The notes below the pieces were generated by a model that searched no databases, was not told where the DNA came from, and worked only from the letters and a program-made list of their open reading frames with translations. This document shows, one piece after another, positions 1 to 7,618 of a stretch of 64,000 bases of DNA. Source of the DNA: Parafrigoribacterium mesophilum (GTDB lineage: Bacteria > Actinomycetota > Actinomycetes > Actinomycetales > Microbacteriaceae); contig NZ_JBDJAF010000002.1 in the NCBI RefSeq assembly GCF_039652555.1, forward strand, positions 124,001 through 188,000, given 5' to 3'. Numbering within the stretch: the first letter of the stretch is position 1; each line of letters begins with the position of its first letter. The position numbers and the translations under genes are program-made.

Positions 1-48
1 TACCGGCCAGACTTCAACGACCTGCGCAGCGGTAACACCCGAAGATGA
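1..48 (+). CDS. possible 3' end of an upstream gene (partial)
   Basis: The window opens in a frame that reads 15 codons (YRPDFNDLRSGNTRR) to a TGA. A second frame is also open for about 85 bases, so the choice is not certain. No function can be given. It would lie 62 bases upstream of the binding-protein gene. Confidence 0.3.
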   Translation, partial: YRPDFNDLRSGNTRR

Positions 49-88
49 CGAGTCCAGGGACATCGGCGCTTCACGAGGTGTCTCATGA

Positions 89-102
89 CTCCTGATCAGG
101 AG
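89..102 (+). promoter_or_regulatory. 14-bp perfect palindrome covering the ribosome binding site
   Basis: CTCCTGATCAGGAG is a perfect palindrome. Its right half is part of the AGGAGG ribosome binding site (98-103) of the next gene. In RNA it could fold as a 5-bp stem with a GATC loop that hides this site; in DNA it could be an operator half-buried in the leader. Either role is inference. Confidence 0.35.
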
Positions 103-110
103 GTTGTGTG

Positions 111-1196
111 ATGGTCCTCGCAAACATGCGCCCGACGATGGCGCGCAACCCAGTCTCCAGGCGCGACTTGCTGCGCGGAGCCGGATTGTCCGGCCTTGCC
201 GGCCTGTCCGCTGCGGCGCTGGCCGCCTGCACGACGAACGCCTCGACGGATTCGAAAGCCGGCGGCCCCGGCGACTTTCCCAGTACGCCCAAGTTCAAAT
301 TCACCTTCGTCAATCATGTGACGACGAACACGTTCTTCCAGGCCACACAGTACGGGCTGGCCGATGCTGCGGCGCTGCTCGGGCTGCCGACACCGCAATG
401 GACCGGATCCGAGTCCTCGAACGTCTCGCAAATGGTCACCGCGATGAACACCGCGATCACCGCAGGAGTGGACGGGATCGCGGTGGCACTCGTCGATGCG
501 AAGGCGTTCGATGAGCCGACCTCCAAAGCACTGGACGCCGGCATCCCGGTGGTCTCCTACAACGCGGACGTGCCCACCAATCCGCGCCTGGCATACATCG
601 GGCAGGATCTCTTTGCCTCCGGGGAGGCGATGGGTCAGAGGATCGCCACTTTGATGCCGGATGGCGGCGATGTCGCGATCTTCATAGCCACCCCCGGCTC
701 ATTGAACATCCAGCCTCGTGCGGATGGCGCCGTCGCCGCCCTGAAGGCCACCGGAAAGTCGTACAACGTCAAGCAGATCGCGACCGGCGCGGACCAAAGC
801 GGTGAGCAGACGGCCATCGATTCGTTCTACACCGGCAACAAGGATGTCAAGGGGCTGTTTGCCGTCGACGCGGGAAGCACCGCAGGGGTGGCGGCCGTGA
901 TGACCAAGTACAAGCTCGCCGACAACGGGTTCCACGGCGGCGGTTTCGACCTGCTGACCACCACCGAGAACGCCATCCAGTCGGGCAACTTGGACTTCAC
1001 CATCGATCAATCGGCGTACCTGCAGGGGCTGCTCCCGACGCTCTACCTGTACATGTACAAACTGTCCGGCACCCTGGTCGCCCCACCGACCACGAACACC
1101 GGGTTGAAGTTCGTGGACAAGTCCAACGTCAGTCCGTATTTGAAGACGACGAACCGCTATGAGGGGAGCTCCACCAAGCAGCTGTACATCCACTGA
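111..1196 (+). CDS. Tat-exported sugar-binding lipoprotein of an ABC importer
   Basis: Periplasmic-binding-protein-like domain of the ribose/galactose type (PBP type I), expected to capture a carbohydrate outside the membrane and deliver it to the permease encoded next. The N-terminus has a twin-arginine motif (SRRDLL), a hydrophobic run and a lipobox (LAAC), so the protein should leave folded via Tat and be lipid-anchored. About 361 residues, normal for the family. ATG at 111 sits 7 bases after AGGAGG; an adjacent GTG at 108 is too close to that site. First gene of a three-gene unit in the order binding protein, permease, ATPase, as in frcBCA-type systems. The substrate cannot be read from the sequence. 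Confidence 0.85.
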   Translation: MVLANMRPTMARNPVSRRDLLRGAGLSGLAGLSAAALAACTTNASTDSKAGGPGDFPSTPKFKFTFVNHVTTNTFFQATQYGLADAAALLGLPTPQWTGSESSNVSQMVTAMNTAITAGVDGIAVALVDAKAFDEPTSKALDAGIPVVSYNADVPTNPRLAYIGQDLFASGEAMGQRIATLMPDGGDVAIFIATPGSLNIQPRADGAVAALKATGKSYNVKQIATGADQSGEQTAIDSFYTGNKDVKGLFAVDAGSTAGVAAVMTKYKLADNGFHGGGFDLLTTTENAIQSGNLDFTIDQSAYLQGLLPTLYLYMYKLSGTLVAPPTTNTGLKFVDKSNVSPYLKTTNRYEGSSTKQLYIH

Positions 1197-1216
1197 ACAA
1201 GTGAAACGGTGACGAC

Positions 1217-2254
1217 ATGGCGGTGAGGGAAGCCGAACAGAAGGACTCGAGCCCGGTGACTCCACCGCGCTCCCGGAATGGGATGGGCATGGTCGGCACG
1301 CGGGTGCTCCGCGTGCGCGAGTTGTCAGTACTCGTGGTGGACATCGCCCTGATCGTGTACTTCGGGCTGGCGAATCCGGCCTTCTTCACGGCCGGGAACT
1401 TTCAGAACATCGCGAACTTCTTCAGCGCGGCGGCGCTGATCGCGGCAGGGGAGACGTACCTGCTGATCTGCGGCGAAATCGACCTCTCCGCGGGCATGAC
1501 GTTCGCGCTGGTGCCCGTGATCATGGTGACCCTGAACGGTGAGAACGGCGAGGGTCTGCCGCTGTGGCTGTGCCTGATCATCAGCCTGGCCATCGCCGTG
1601 GTCATCGGCGTGTTCAACGGGCTGGTGACCCAGTATCTGAGGTTGCCCTCCTTCATCACCACGCTCGGCACCCTGTACGTGCTGCACGGCATCTCGTTGA
1701 CCATAGCCGGCAGCACACCGCTGCCGGCACCGCAGGACGGCTTCATCCCCACCGTGTTCGGCGGGTGGATCTGGTCTGAGCTGATCTGGACGGTGGTGAT
1801 CGTGCTGGTCATGCAGGTGGTACTCACCCAGACCCGCTGGGGAGCGCACACCATTGCGACCGGGGCGAATCTCCTCGGTGCGGCCGAGGCCGGGATCAAG
1901 GTGCGGCAGATCAAGACTCGGGCCTTCGTCATCACGGCCGTGTTCGCCGGGCTGGCCGGCATCCTGGACGGAACGAACATCGCGAAGTCGTTCGACCCGA
2001 ACGCGGGCGGCAACAACCTCATGTTCACCGCCATCGCGGCATCCGTCATCGGCGGCACGGCCCTGCTCGGCGGCTCAGGAACCGTCATCGGCGCCGCCCT
2101 CGGCGCCCTGCTGTTGGCCGTGTTGCAGGACGGGTTCAACATCCAAGGGATCAGCGCGACCACGTTCGTGATCGTCGAGGGCGTCGCCATCCTGCTCGCC
2201 ATGACGCTCAACACCTATCTCGCCCGGTTCAGAGCCCGAGCCAAGGAGGCCTGA
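1217..2254 (+). CDS. sugar ABC transporter permease, RbsC-like
   Basis: Integral membrane permease of the BPD_transp_2 (RbsC/XylH/FrcC) family, 345 residues with about eight to ten hydrophobic segments. The family motif GEIDLSAGMTF is present near residue 90 and a Gly/Ala-rich repeat (GGTALLGGSGTVIGAALGA) near the C-terminus. It would form the channel of the importer as a dimer. ATG at 1217 lies 20 bases after the binding-protein stop, and its own stop is 2 bases from the ATPase start, so the three genes are one transcript. The first 35 residues are hydrophilic and cytoplasmic. Confidence 0.88.
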   Translation: MAVREAEQKDSSPVTPPRSRNGMGMVGTRVLRVRELSVLVVDIALIVYFGLANPAFFTAGNFQNIANFFSAAALIAAGETYLLICGEIDLSAGMTFALVPVIMVTLNGENGEGLPLWLCLIISLAIAVVIGVFNGLVTQYLRLPSFITTLGTLYVLHGISLTIAGSTPLPAPQDGFIPTVFGGWIWSELIWTVVIVLVMQVVLTQTRWGAHTIATGANLLGAAEAGIKVRQIKTRAFVITAVFAGLAGILDGTNIAKSFDPNAGGNNLMFTAIAASVIGGTALLGGSGTVIGAALGALLLAVLQDGFNIQGISATTFVIVEGVAILLAMTLNTYLARFRARAKEA

Positions 2255-2256
2255 CC

Positions 2257-3090
2257 ATGGCAGATGTCGCGAGCGACCGGGTGCAGGACGAACCGCGGCC
2301 GGCGCCGCCGGCCATCGAGGCCCGCAACGTCAGCAAGAGGTTCGGGTCGGTGACCGCTCTTGAACGGGTCAGCCTGCGGGTGGGCAAGGGCGAGGTGCTC
2401 GGCCTGATCGGGGACAACGGCGCCGGCAAGTCCACCCTGATCAAGATCCTCAACGGCTTCCATCAGCCCACCCAGGGCGAACTCCTGATCGACGGGGTGG
2501 CAACCAGGCTCACCGGGGTGGCGGATGCCCGCGCGCACGGGATCGAGACGGTGTTCCAGGACCTGGCGTTGATCAACACGCTGCCGGTGTATATGAACCT
2601 GCACCTGAACAAGGAACCGCGTTTTGGGCCATTTCTGCGTCGGTCGCTGATGCAGCGCAATTCGCGGCGCTACCTGGACGACATAGGAATCGGCATCTCA
2701 TCCGTCAACGACGAGGTCGCCAACCTCTCCGGCGGCCAGCGCCAGGCCATCGCCGTGGCCCGATCGGTGTATTCGAACTCGCGGATCCTGCTGCTGGACG
2801 AGCCGCTCGCGGCGATGGGGGCGAAGGAGGGCGCGATCATCCTCGATCTCATCTCGATGCTGCGCGAGCGCGGCGACGTGTCGATCATCCTCATCGCCCA
2901 CAACTACACCCAGGTGCTGGATGTCTGTGATCGGGTCAACCTGCTTCAGCACGGCGAAATCGTGCTCGACAAAAAGACCACCGAGACCTCGGCGGAGGAA
3001 CTGCTGGACCTGGTGGCCAACGAATACCGGCGCGGCGGACGGCTCGCGGGCACTCGTGGGCAGTTGCTCGACGAGCTCCGCCGCGGATGA
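2257..3090 (+). CDS. sugar ABC transporter ATP-binding protein, single domain
   Basis: Cytoplasmic ATPase that would power the preceding permease. One nucleotide-binding domain of 277 residues: Walker A GDNGAGKST near 53-61, signature LSGGQRQ, Walker B LLLDEP and switch His in LIAHN. Most RbsC-type importers use a tandem ATPase of about 500 residues (RbsA/XylG); a half-size ATPase with gene order binding protein-permease-ATPase resembles FrcA-like systems. Two bases separate it from the permease stop. Nothing in the sequence fixes the sugar. Confidence 0.87.
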   Translation: MADVASDRVQDEPRPAPPAIEARNVSKRFGSVTALERVSLRVGKGEVLGLIGDNGAGKSTLIKILNGFHQPTQGELLIDGVATRLTGVADARAHGIETVFQDLALINTLPVYMNLHLNKEPRFGPFLRRSLMQRNSRRYLDDIGIGISSVNDEVANLSGGQRQAIAVARSVYSNSRILLLDEPLAAMGAKEGAIILDLISMLRERGDVSIILIAHNYTQVLDVCDRVNLLQHGEIVLDKKTTETSAEELLDLVANEYRRGGRLAGTRGQLLDELRRG

Positions 3091-3110
3091 CCGTTCCCAG
3101 CGTCAGTTTC

Positions 3111-3215
3111 CCCGCGTGATGGTTGCCCGCGTGATGGTTGCCCGCGTGATGGTTGCCCGCGTGATGGTTGCCCGCGTGATGGTTGCACGCTTTTTGGTTG
3201 CACGCTTCTTGGTTG
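3111..3215 (+). repeat. 15-bp tandem repeat, five perfect and two degenerate units
   Basis: The unit CCCGCGTGATGGTTG occurs five times head to tail (3111-3185), followed by two variants ending in the same GGTTG. It begins 20 bases after the importer ATPase stop and ends at a possible -35 box for the exporter operon. Because 15 is a multiple of 3, reading frames across it stay open on both strands; this explains long spurious frames here. Confidence 0.9.
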
Positions 3216-3239
3216 CACAGTGGAATGCTCGGGTATAGC
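3213..3239 (+). promoter_or_regulatory. possible promoter of the ABC exporter operon
   Basis: TTGCAC (3213-3218) and TATAGC (3234-3239) are separated by 15 bases, shorter than the usual 16-18. The start of transcription would be near 3246, just before the structured leader. The -35 box is formed by the last degenerate unit of the tandem repeat. Confidence 0.35.
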
Positions 3240-3254
3240 CTGTAAAGCTGCCCG

Positions 3255-3319
3255 GGGGCGCCTCGCGGACGCGACCGCGCCGATCCGGATGCCGTGGCTG
3301 ACTCCTGTGGAGGCGCCCC
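3255..3319 (+). promoter_or_regulatory. structured 5' leader with 10-bp closing stem
   Basis: GGGGCGCCTC (3255-3264) pairs perfectly with GAGGCGCCCC (3310-3319). The 45-base interior contains a second hairpin, GCGG/CCGC (3265-3278), and a further GC-rich palindromic stretch, giving a possible multi-branch fold. It lies between the candidate promoter and a short reading frame with a strong ribosome site. I do not recognise it as a known riboswitch class. A regulatory role for the downstream exporter is inferred from position. Confidence 0.5.
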
Positions 3320-3348
3320 GAGGAATCTGTGCTGAGGAGGACGTCGTG

Positions 3349-3420
3349 ATGAAGCCGAGCCGTGCCATCGCTGCCGTGTCCGCCACCGGCGCCGCCGTCC
3401 GCTTCGCCGGGCCGCGGTAA
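3349..3420 (+). CDS. possible 23-residue leader peptide
   Basis: ATG at 3349 follows GAGGAGG by 8 bases, a better ribosome site than that of the exporter gene itself. It reads 23 codons (beginning MKPSRAIAAVSATG, ending FAGPR) to TAA. It sits between a structured leader and an ABC exporter pair, the arrangement of attenuators in which ribosome stalling on a short peptide controls a drug exporter (as known for bmrB upstream of bmrCD in Bacillus subtilis). No homology to that peptide is claimed. Confidence 0.45.
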   Translation: MKPSRAIAAVSATGAAVRFAGPR

Positions 3421-3424
3421 CCGC

Positions 3425-3437
3425 CGGGAAGTTCCCG
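3425..3437 (+). promoter_or_regulatory. 13-bp inverted repeat between leader peptide and exporter
   Basis: CGGGAA-G-TTCCCG lies 5 bases after the leader-peptide stop and 63 bases before the exporter start. It may be an operator or part of an alternative RNA fold; no regulator gene is adjacent. Confidence 0.35.
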
Positions 3438-3500
3438 CCACCACCTCAACGCCATCGGGTTAAGTCGGTTCACGCCGACCGCAAGTTTCAAGGAATCCAC

Positions 3501-5297
3501 GTGTCAACTGCCCACACCGGCAAAAGATCCAGTACGTTCGCCTCCATCCTGCGGGTCTACCCCTATGCCCGTCCGGCGATGCCGCGCATCTACCAGGGCA
3601 TGGTCGCCGCGTTGCTCGCGGCGCTGGTGGCCCTTGCCATCCCGCAGGTGCTGCGTGCCCTGATCGACGGTCCCCTGAAAGACGGCGACTCGAGCGAGAT
3701 CTGGTGGCCGGTCGGCATCGTCCTCGCCCTGGGCGTGCTGGAGGCGGTGATGATCGCGCTGCGCCGGTGGCTGGTGCTCACGCCGGGCACCCGGATCGAG
3801 GCGCGGATGCGGAACAGCATCTACGAGCACCTCCAGGCGCTGCCGGTGAGCTTCCACGACCGTTGGCCCAGCGGACAACTGCTGTCCCGGGCGATCGGTG
3901 ACCTCAACCTCATCCGCCGCTGGTTCTCATTCGGGATCGTCCTGCTCGTCGTCAACGCGGTCACCATCATCGCCGGGGTCGCGATTCTGGCCAGCATCAA
4001 CTGGGTGCTGGGCCTCGTCTTTGTCGTCTGCTCGATCCCGCTGTGGATCTACGGCTACGCGTTCGAGAAGCGCTACTCGTCGGTGGCTCGGCTCAGCCAG
4101 GACCAGGTCGGCGACCTCGCCACCACGGTCGAGGAGTCCGTGCACGGCATCCGGGTGCTCAAGGCCTTCGGCCGCGGCGGTTACGCGATGAAGAACTTCT
4201 CCCGCCAGGCGGAGCACCTGCGCGGCATCGAGATCGAGAAGGCCAAGGCGATCGCCGGCATCTGGCTGTGGCTGCTGCTGGTCCCGGATGTGACGTTTGC
4301 GCTGTGCCTGCTCGGCGGGGTGTGGATGGCGTCGGCCGGGGCGATCACGATCGGCGAGCTGGTGATGTTCTTCGCCACCGCGATGGTGCTGCGGTTCCCG
4401 GTCGAGTCGATCGGCTTCCTGCTGTCGATGACCTACGACACCCGCACCGCGGCGGATCGGTTCTTCGAGGTGCTCGATGCGCCGGTCACCGTCACCGACC
4501 CGGACCAGCCGAAGACGATTCACAGCCCGCGCGGCGCCCTCGCCTTCTGCGACGTGCACTTCCGGTACCAGGATTCGCCCGAGCGTTACGGCGACCTCCT
4601 GAACGGCATCGACCTCGAACTGGTGCCGGGGGAGACCATGGCACTGGTCGGCCTCACCGGGTCGGGCAAGTCGACCCTCACTGCGCTCACCACCCGGCTG
4701 TACGACGTCACCGGCGGGGCGATCCTGCTCGACGGCATCGACATCCGGGACCTTCGGCACACCGAGCTGCGCCGCCACATCGCCATGGCGTTCGAGGATG
4801 CCATCCTGTTCTCCGCCTCCGTGCGCGACAACGTCATGCTCGGCCGGCCCGGCGGCACCGAGGCGGAACTGGCGGAGGCGCTGGACATCGCCCAGGCCGG
4901 CTTCGTCTACCAACTGCCCGTGGGTCTCGACACCATGGTCGGCGAGGAAGGCCTGAGCCTGTCCGGCGGGCAGCGCCAGCGACTCGCCCTGGCCCGGGCG
5001 ATCGCCGCGAAACCGTCGGTTCTTGTGCTCGACGACCCGCTGTCGGCGCTGGACGTCGACACCGAGGCGCTGGTCGAGGCGGCGCTGCGGCGGGTCCTGG
5101 CATCCACCACCGCGCTGATCGTCGCACACCGGCCCTCCACCGTCATGCTCGCCGACCGGGTGGCGCTGCTTGAAGCCGGACGGATCACCGCGGTCGGCCG
5201 GCACCACGACCTGCTCGCCGCGAACGAGCACTACCGGTTCGTCATCTCCAGCCTCGACGACGAAACGGACAGCGATCGGACGGAGGTGGGGGCATGA
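3501..5297 (+). CDS. ABC exporter subunit with degenerate ATP site
   Basis: Half-transporter of 598 residues: six-helix exporter membrane domain in the first 310 residues, then an ATPase domain with Walker A GLTGSGKST, signature SLSGGQRQ and switch region AHRPST. After Walker B it reads LVLDDP, so the catalytic Glu is replaced by Asp. That substitution is typical of one subunit of heterodimeric exporters (BmrC, TM287), where one of two ATP sites hydrolyses poorly. GTG start, 6 bases after AAGGA. Overlaps the next gene by 4 bases, supporting a heterodimer. Likely exports hydrophobic compounds or drugs; the substrate is unknown. Confidence 0.85.
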   Translation: MSTAHTGKRSSTFASILRVYPYARPAMPRIYQGMVAALLAALVALAIPQVLRALIDGPLKDGDSSEIWWPVGIVLALGVLEAVMIALRRWLVLTPGTRIEARMRNSIYEHLQALPVSFHDRWPSGQLLSRAIGDLNLIRRWFSFGIVLLVVNAVTIIAGVAILASINWVLGLVFVVCSIPLWIYGYAFEKRYSSVARLSQDQVGDLATTVEESVHGIRVLKAFGRGGYAMKNFSRQAEHLRGIEIEKAKAIAGIWLWLLLVPDVTFALCLLGGVWMASAGAITIGELVMFFATAMVLRFPVESIGFLLSMTYDTRTAADRFFEVLDAPVTVTDPDQPKTIHSPRGALAFCDVHFRYQDSPERYGDLLNGIDLELVPGETMALVGLTGSGKSTLTALTTRLYDVTGGAILLDGIDIRDLRHTELRRHIAMAFEDAILFSASVRDNVMLGRPGGTEAELAEALDIAQAGFVYQLPVGLDTMVGEEGLSLSGGQRQRLALARAIAAKPSVLVLDDPLSALDVDTEALVEAALRRVLASTTALIVAHRPSTVMLADRVALLEAGRITAVGRHHDLLAANEHYRFVISSLDDETDSDRTEVGA

Positions 5298-7099
5298 GCG
5301 TGCTGGGAGTCGAAGGCGAGGAGCGCGACGACTTCACCACGGCGGAGAGCCGGCTCATCCGGGACCGCTCGGTGCGGCTGCTCGGCTCGCTGCTGAAGCC
5401 GCTGCGGATGCGGGTGGCGCTGACCATCGTCGTGGTGGTCGCCAGCACCGCGGCCCAGGTCGCCGGGCCCGCGCTGATCGCCTACGGGATCGACGCCGGG
5501 CTGCCCGCGCTGCTGAACGCGGATTGGCTGCCGCTGGCCGTGGCGGTCGGCGCGTACCTCACCACGGGAGTCGTCGGCGCCGTCCTCATCGCCTGGTACA
5601 CCGTGCTCAGCGCGCGGATCAGCCAGGCTATCCTCATCGATCTGCGCAAGCGGGTGTTCCTGAAGACGCAGAAGCTGTCGCTGCAGTTCCACGAGACCTA
5701 CACCTCGGGGCGCATCATCTCCCGGCAGACCAGCGACCTGGATTCGATCCGGGAACTGCTCGACGAGGGCATCAACCAACTCGTGCAGGGCGGGCTGTAC
5801 ATGGTGTTCATCGCGGTCGCGCTGGTCACGCTGGATCCGATCGGCGGACTGGTGCTTTTCGGGTCGCTGGTGCCGTTGGCGTTCCTGTTCCGTTGGTTCC
5901 AGGTGCGCTCGCAGAGGCTGTTCCGGCAGTCGCGGGTCGCCTCGGCGAAGGTCATCGTGCACTTCGTGGAGACGATGACCGGCATCCGGGCGGTGAAGGC
6001 GTTCCGCAAGGAGAAGCGCAACGAGGGCGAGTTCGGCGCCCTGGTCGAGGACTACCGGGATGTCAACAACCGCGTCATCCAGCTGTTCGGCTACTTCGAT
6101 CCCGGCCTGATCCTGATCGGCAACATCACCCTCGCGGTCGTGCTGCTGGTCGGCGGGCTGCGGGTGGCCGGCGGGTCGCTGGCGATTGGCGTGCTGCTCG
6201 CGACGCTGCTGTACACGCGCCAGTTCTTCGCTCCGGCGGAGGAAATGGCCATGTTCTACAACTCGTACCAGTCGGCCGCGGCCGCGCTGGAGAAGATCTC
6301 CGGCGTGCTCGAGGAGCAGCCGAGCGTGCCGGACCCGACCCGTCCGATCGACCTGTGGCAGGCCAAAGGATCGGTGACATTCGACGGCGTCGAGTTCGCC
6401 TACGCCGCCGGCCGGGTCGTGCTCCCGAAGTTCAGCCTGGAGCTGCCGGCGGGACAGACGATCGCGCTGGTCGGCTCGACCGGGGCGGGCAAGTCCACCC
6501 TGGCCAAACTCGTCTCGCGGTTCTATGACCCGTCCGAGGGCACGGTGTCGCTGGACGGTGTGGACTTGCGCAGGCTGCATCCCAAGGACCTGCGCCGGGC
6601 GATCGTCATGGTCACCCAGGAGGCGTACCTGTTCTCCGGCTCGGTCGCCGACAACATCGCGCTCGGCAAACCGGAGGCGAGCCGGGAGGAGATCGTCGCG
6701 GCGGCGAAGGCGGTCGGCGCGCACGAGTTCATCTCCGCGCTGCCGAACGGCTATGACACGGATGTGAACAAGCGCGGCGGGCGGGTCTCGGCCGGCCAGC
6801 GTCAGCTCATCTCGTTCGCGCGGGCGTTCCTGGCCGACCCGGTCGTCCTGATCCTGGACGAGGCGACAGCGTCCCTGGATATCCCGAGCGAGCGCCTCGT
6901 GCAGCGGGGACTGCAGACGCTGCTCGCCGACCGCACCGCGATCATCATCGCGCACCGGTTGTCGACGGTGGCCATCGCCGACCGGGTGCTCGTGATGGAA
7001 CACGGCCGGATCGTGGAGGACGGCACCCCCGCCCACCTGATCGCCGGCACCGGCCGCTTCTCGAAGCTGCACGCCGCCTGGCGTGACTCCCTGGTCTGA
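5294..7099 (+). CDS. ABC exporter subunit with canonical ATP site
   Basis: Partner half-transporter of 601 residues with N-terminal membrane domain and C-terminal ATPase. Walker A GSTGAGKST, Walker B LILDEA with the catalytic Glu intact, switch His in AHRLST. The signature reads VSAGQRQ instead of LSGGQ, which in a heterodimer would face the degenerate Walker site of the partner, so the two variations fall on the same composite ATP site. ATG overlaps the stop of the first subunit (ATGA). The stop codon directly abuts an 82-bp inverted-repeat element. Confidence 0.85.
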   Translation: MSVLGVEGEERDDFTTAESRLIRDRSVRLLGSLLKPLRMRVALTIVVVVASTAAQVAGPALIAYGIDAGLPALLNADWLPLAVAVGAYLTTGVVGAVLIAWYTVLSARISQAILIDLRKRVFLKTQKLSLQFHETYTSGRIISRQTSDLDSIRELLDEGINQLVQGGLYMVFIAVALVTLDPIGGLVLFGSLVPLAFLFRWFQVRSQRLFRQSRVASAKVIVHFVETMTGIRAVKAFRKEKRNEGEFGALVEDYRDVNNRVIQLFGYFDPGLILIGNITLAVVLLVGGLRVAGGSLAIGVLLATLLYTRQFFAPAEEMAMFYNSYQSAAAALEKISGVLEEQPSVPDPTRPIDLWQAKGSVTFDGVEFAYAAGRVVLPKFSLELPAGQTIALVGSTGAGKSTLAKLVSRFYDPSEGTVSLDGVDLRRLHPKDLRRAIVMVTQEAYLFSGSVADNIALGKPEASREEIVAAAKAVGAHEFISALPNGYDTDVNKRGGRVSAGQRQLISFARAFLADPVVLILDEATASLDIPSERLVQRGLQTLLADRTAIIIAHRLSTVAIADRVLVMEHGRIVEDGTPAHLIAGTGRFSKLHAAWRDSLV

Positions 7100-7181
7100 C
7101 CCGTTTCAAGGACTTTTTGTCCGGCAACCCGCTACATCCCTGTGCCCGGTTGCCGGATCTACAGATTCTCCGTGAGACGGG
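7100..7181. repeat. 82-bp inverted-repeat element, copy A
   Basis: Begins with CCCGTTTCAAGGA and ends with TCCGTGAGACGGG, imperfect inverted arms (11 of 13 pair). The interior holds a perfect 10-bp stem, TCCGGCAACC (7120-7129) with GGTTGCCGGA (7148-7157). It starts at the base after the exporter stop and lies between convergent genes. Same length and ends as copies at 14377 and 29166. It may also end transcription. Confidence 0.85.
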
Positions 7182-7204
7182 CACAGGCAGGCGACGGGGC
7201 GGGC

Positions 7205-7279
7205 GGGACCTGGTCAAAGCAGCTGGGGTGGGACCTGGTCGAAGCAGCCGAGGTGGGACCTGGTCGAAGCGGCTGGGCG
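7205..7279. repeat. 25-bp tandem repeat, three units
   Basis: Three head-to-tail units beginning GGGACCTGGTC, 7205-7229, 7230-7254 and 7255-7279, differing at a few positions. They lie just before the end of the minus-strand alkyltransferase-like gene. No coding role seen. Confidence 0.8.
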
Positions 7280-7291
7280 GGGACCGGCGGG

Positions 7292-7609
7292 CTAGGGGCG
7301 GTAGCGGGCCAGACGTAGGTCGATGCGGTAGCCGGATGCCGTGGGGGCGAGCGGCGTGCCCTCGGCTTCGTAGTGGGCCAGCGCCTGCTCATCGTGGCAG
7401 AGCGGCGGATGCCCGCCGGCGCGGATCACCCGCCACCACGGCACGTCACTGCCGTAGTACGCCATCACCTGGCCCACCGCTCGTGGCGCCCGCGAACCGA
7501 TGGCGGCCGCGATGTCGCCATAAGTCATCACCTTGCTCGGCGGGATCGATTCGACGACCGCCAGAACCCGGGAGGCGAAATCCTCGCCCGGCGAAACCGG
7601 ATGCGCCAT
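7292..7609 (-). CDS. alkyltransferase-like DNA-repair protein (ATL)
   Basis: Small 105-residue protein of the O6-alkylguanine-DNA alkyltransferase fold. The active-site motif PCHRV of true methyltransferases reads PWWRVI here (residues 57-62), with Trp in place of the acceptor Cys, the hallmark of ATL proteins. Known family role: bind O6-alkylguanine and hand it to nucleotide excision repair rather than demethylate. The helix-turn-helix part (VMTYGDIAAAIG, then PRAVGQVM) is intact. ATG start; 9 bases downstream of the acetyltransferase stop, so probably co-transcribed with it. Confidence 0.85.
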   Translation of the reverse strand: MAHPVSPGEDFASRVLAVVESIPPSKVMTYGDIAAAIGSRAPRAVGQVMAYYGSDVPWWRVIRAGGHPPLCHDEQALAHYEAEGTPLAPTASGYRIDLRLARYRP

Positions 7610-7618
7610 GGCCGTCGG

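Noticed and set aside
3111..3215. Possible CRISPR array
   Set aside because: Units are 15 bp, directly adjacent with no spacers, and no cas genes are present.
2921..3238. Open frame of 105 codons through the 15-bp repeat, with a VMVAR five-residue repeat
   Set aside because: The frame overlaps the importer ATPase out of phase, has no convincing start, and stays open only because the repeat unit is a multiple of three; the opposite strand is open for the same reason.
3255..3319. Assignment of the exporter leader to TPP, guanidine or manganese riboswitches
   Set aside because: None of the conserved core sequences of those classes could be found in the interior.
3927..5231. Long minus-strand frames opposite the exporter and many other genes
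   Set aside because: They mirror third-position GC bias of the real plus-strand gene and show only Arg/Gly/His/Asp-rich sequence without family motifs.
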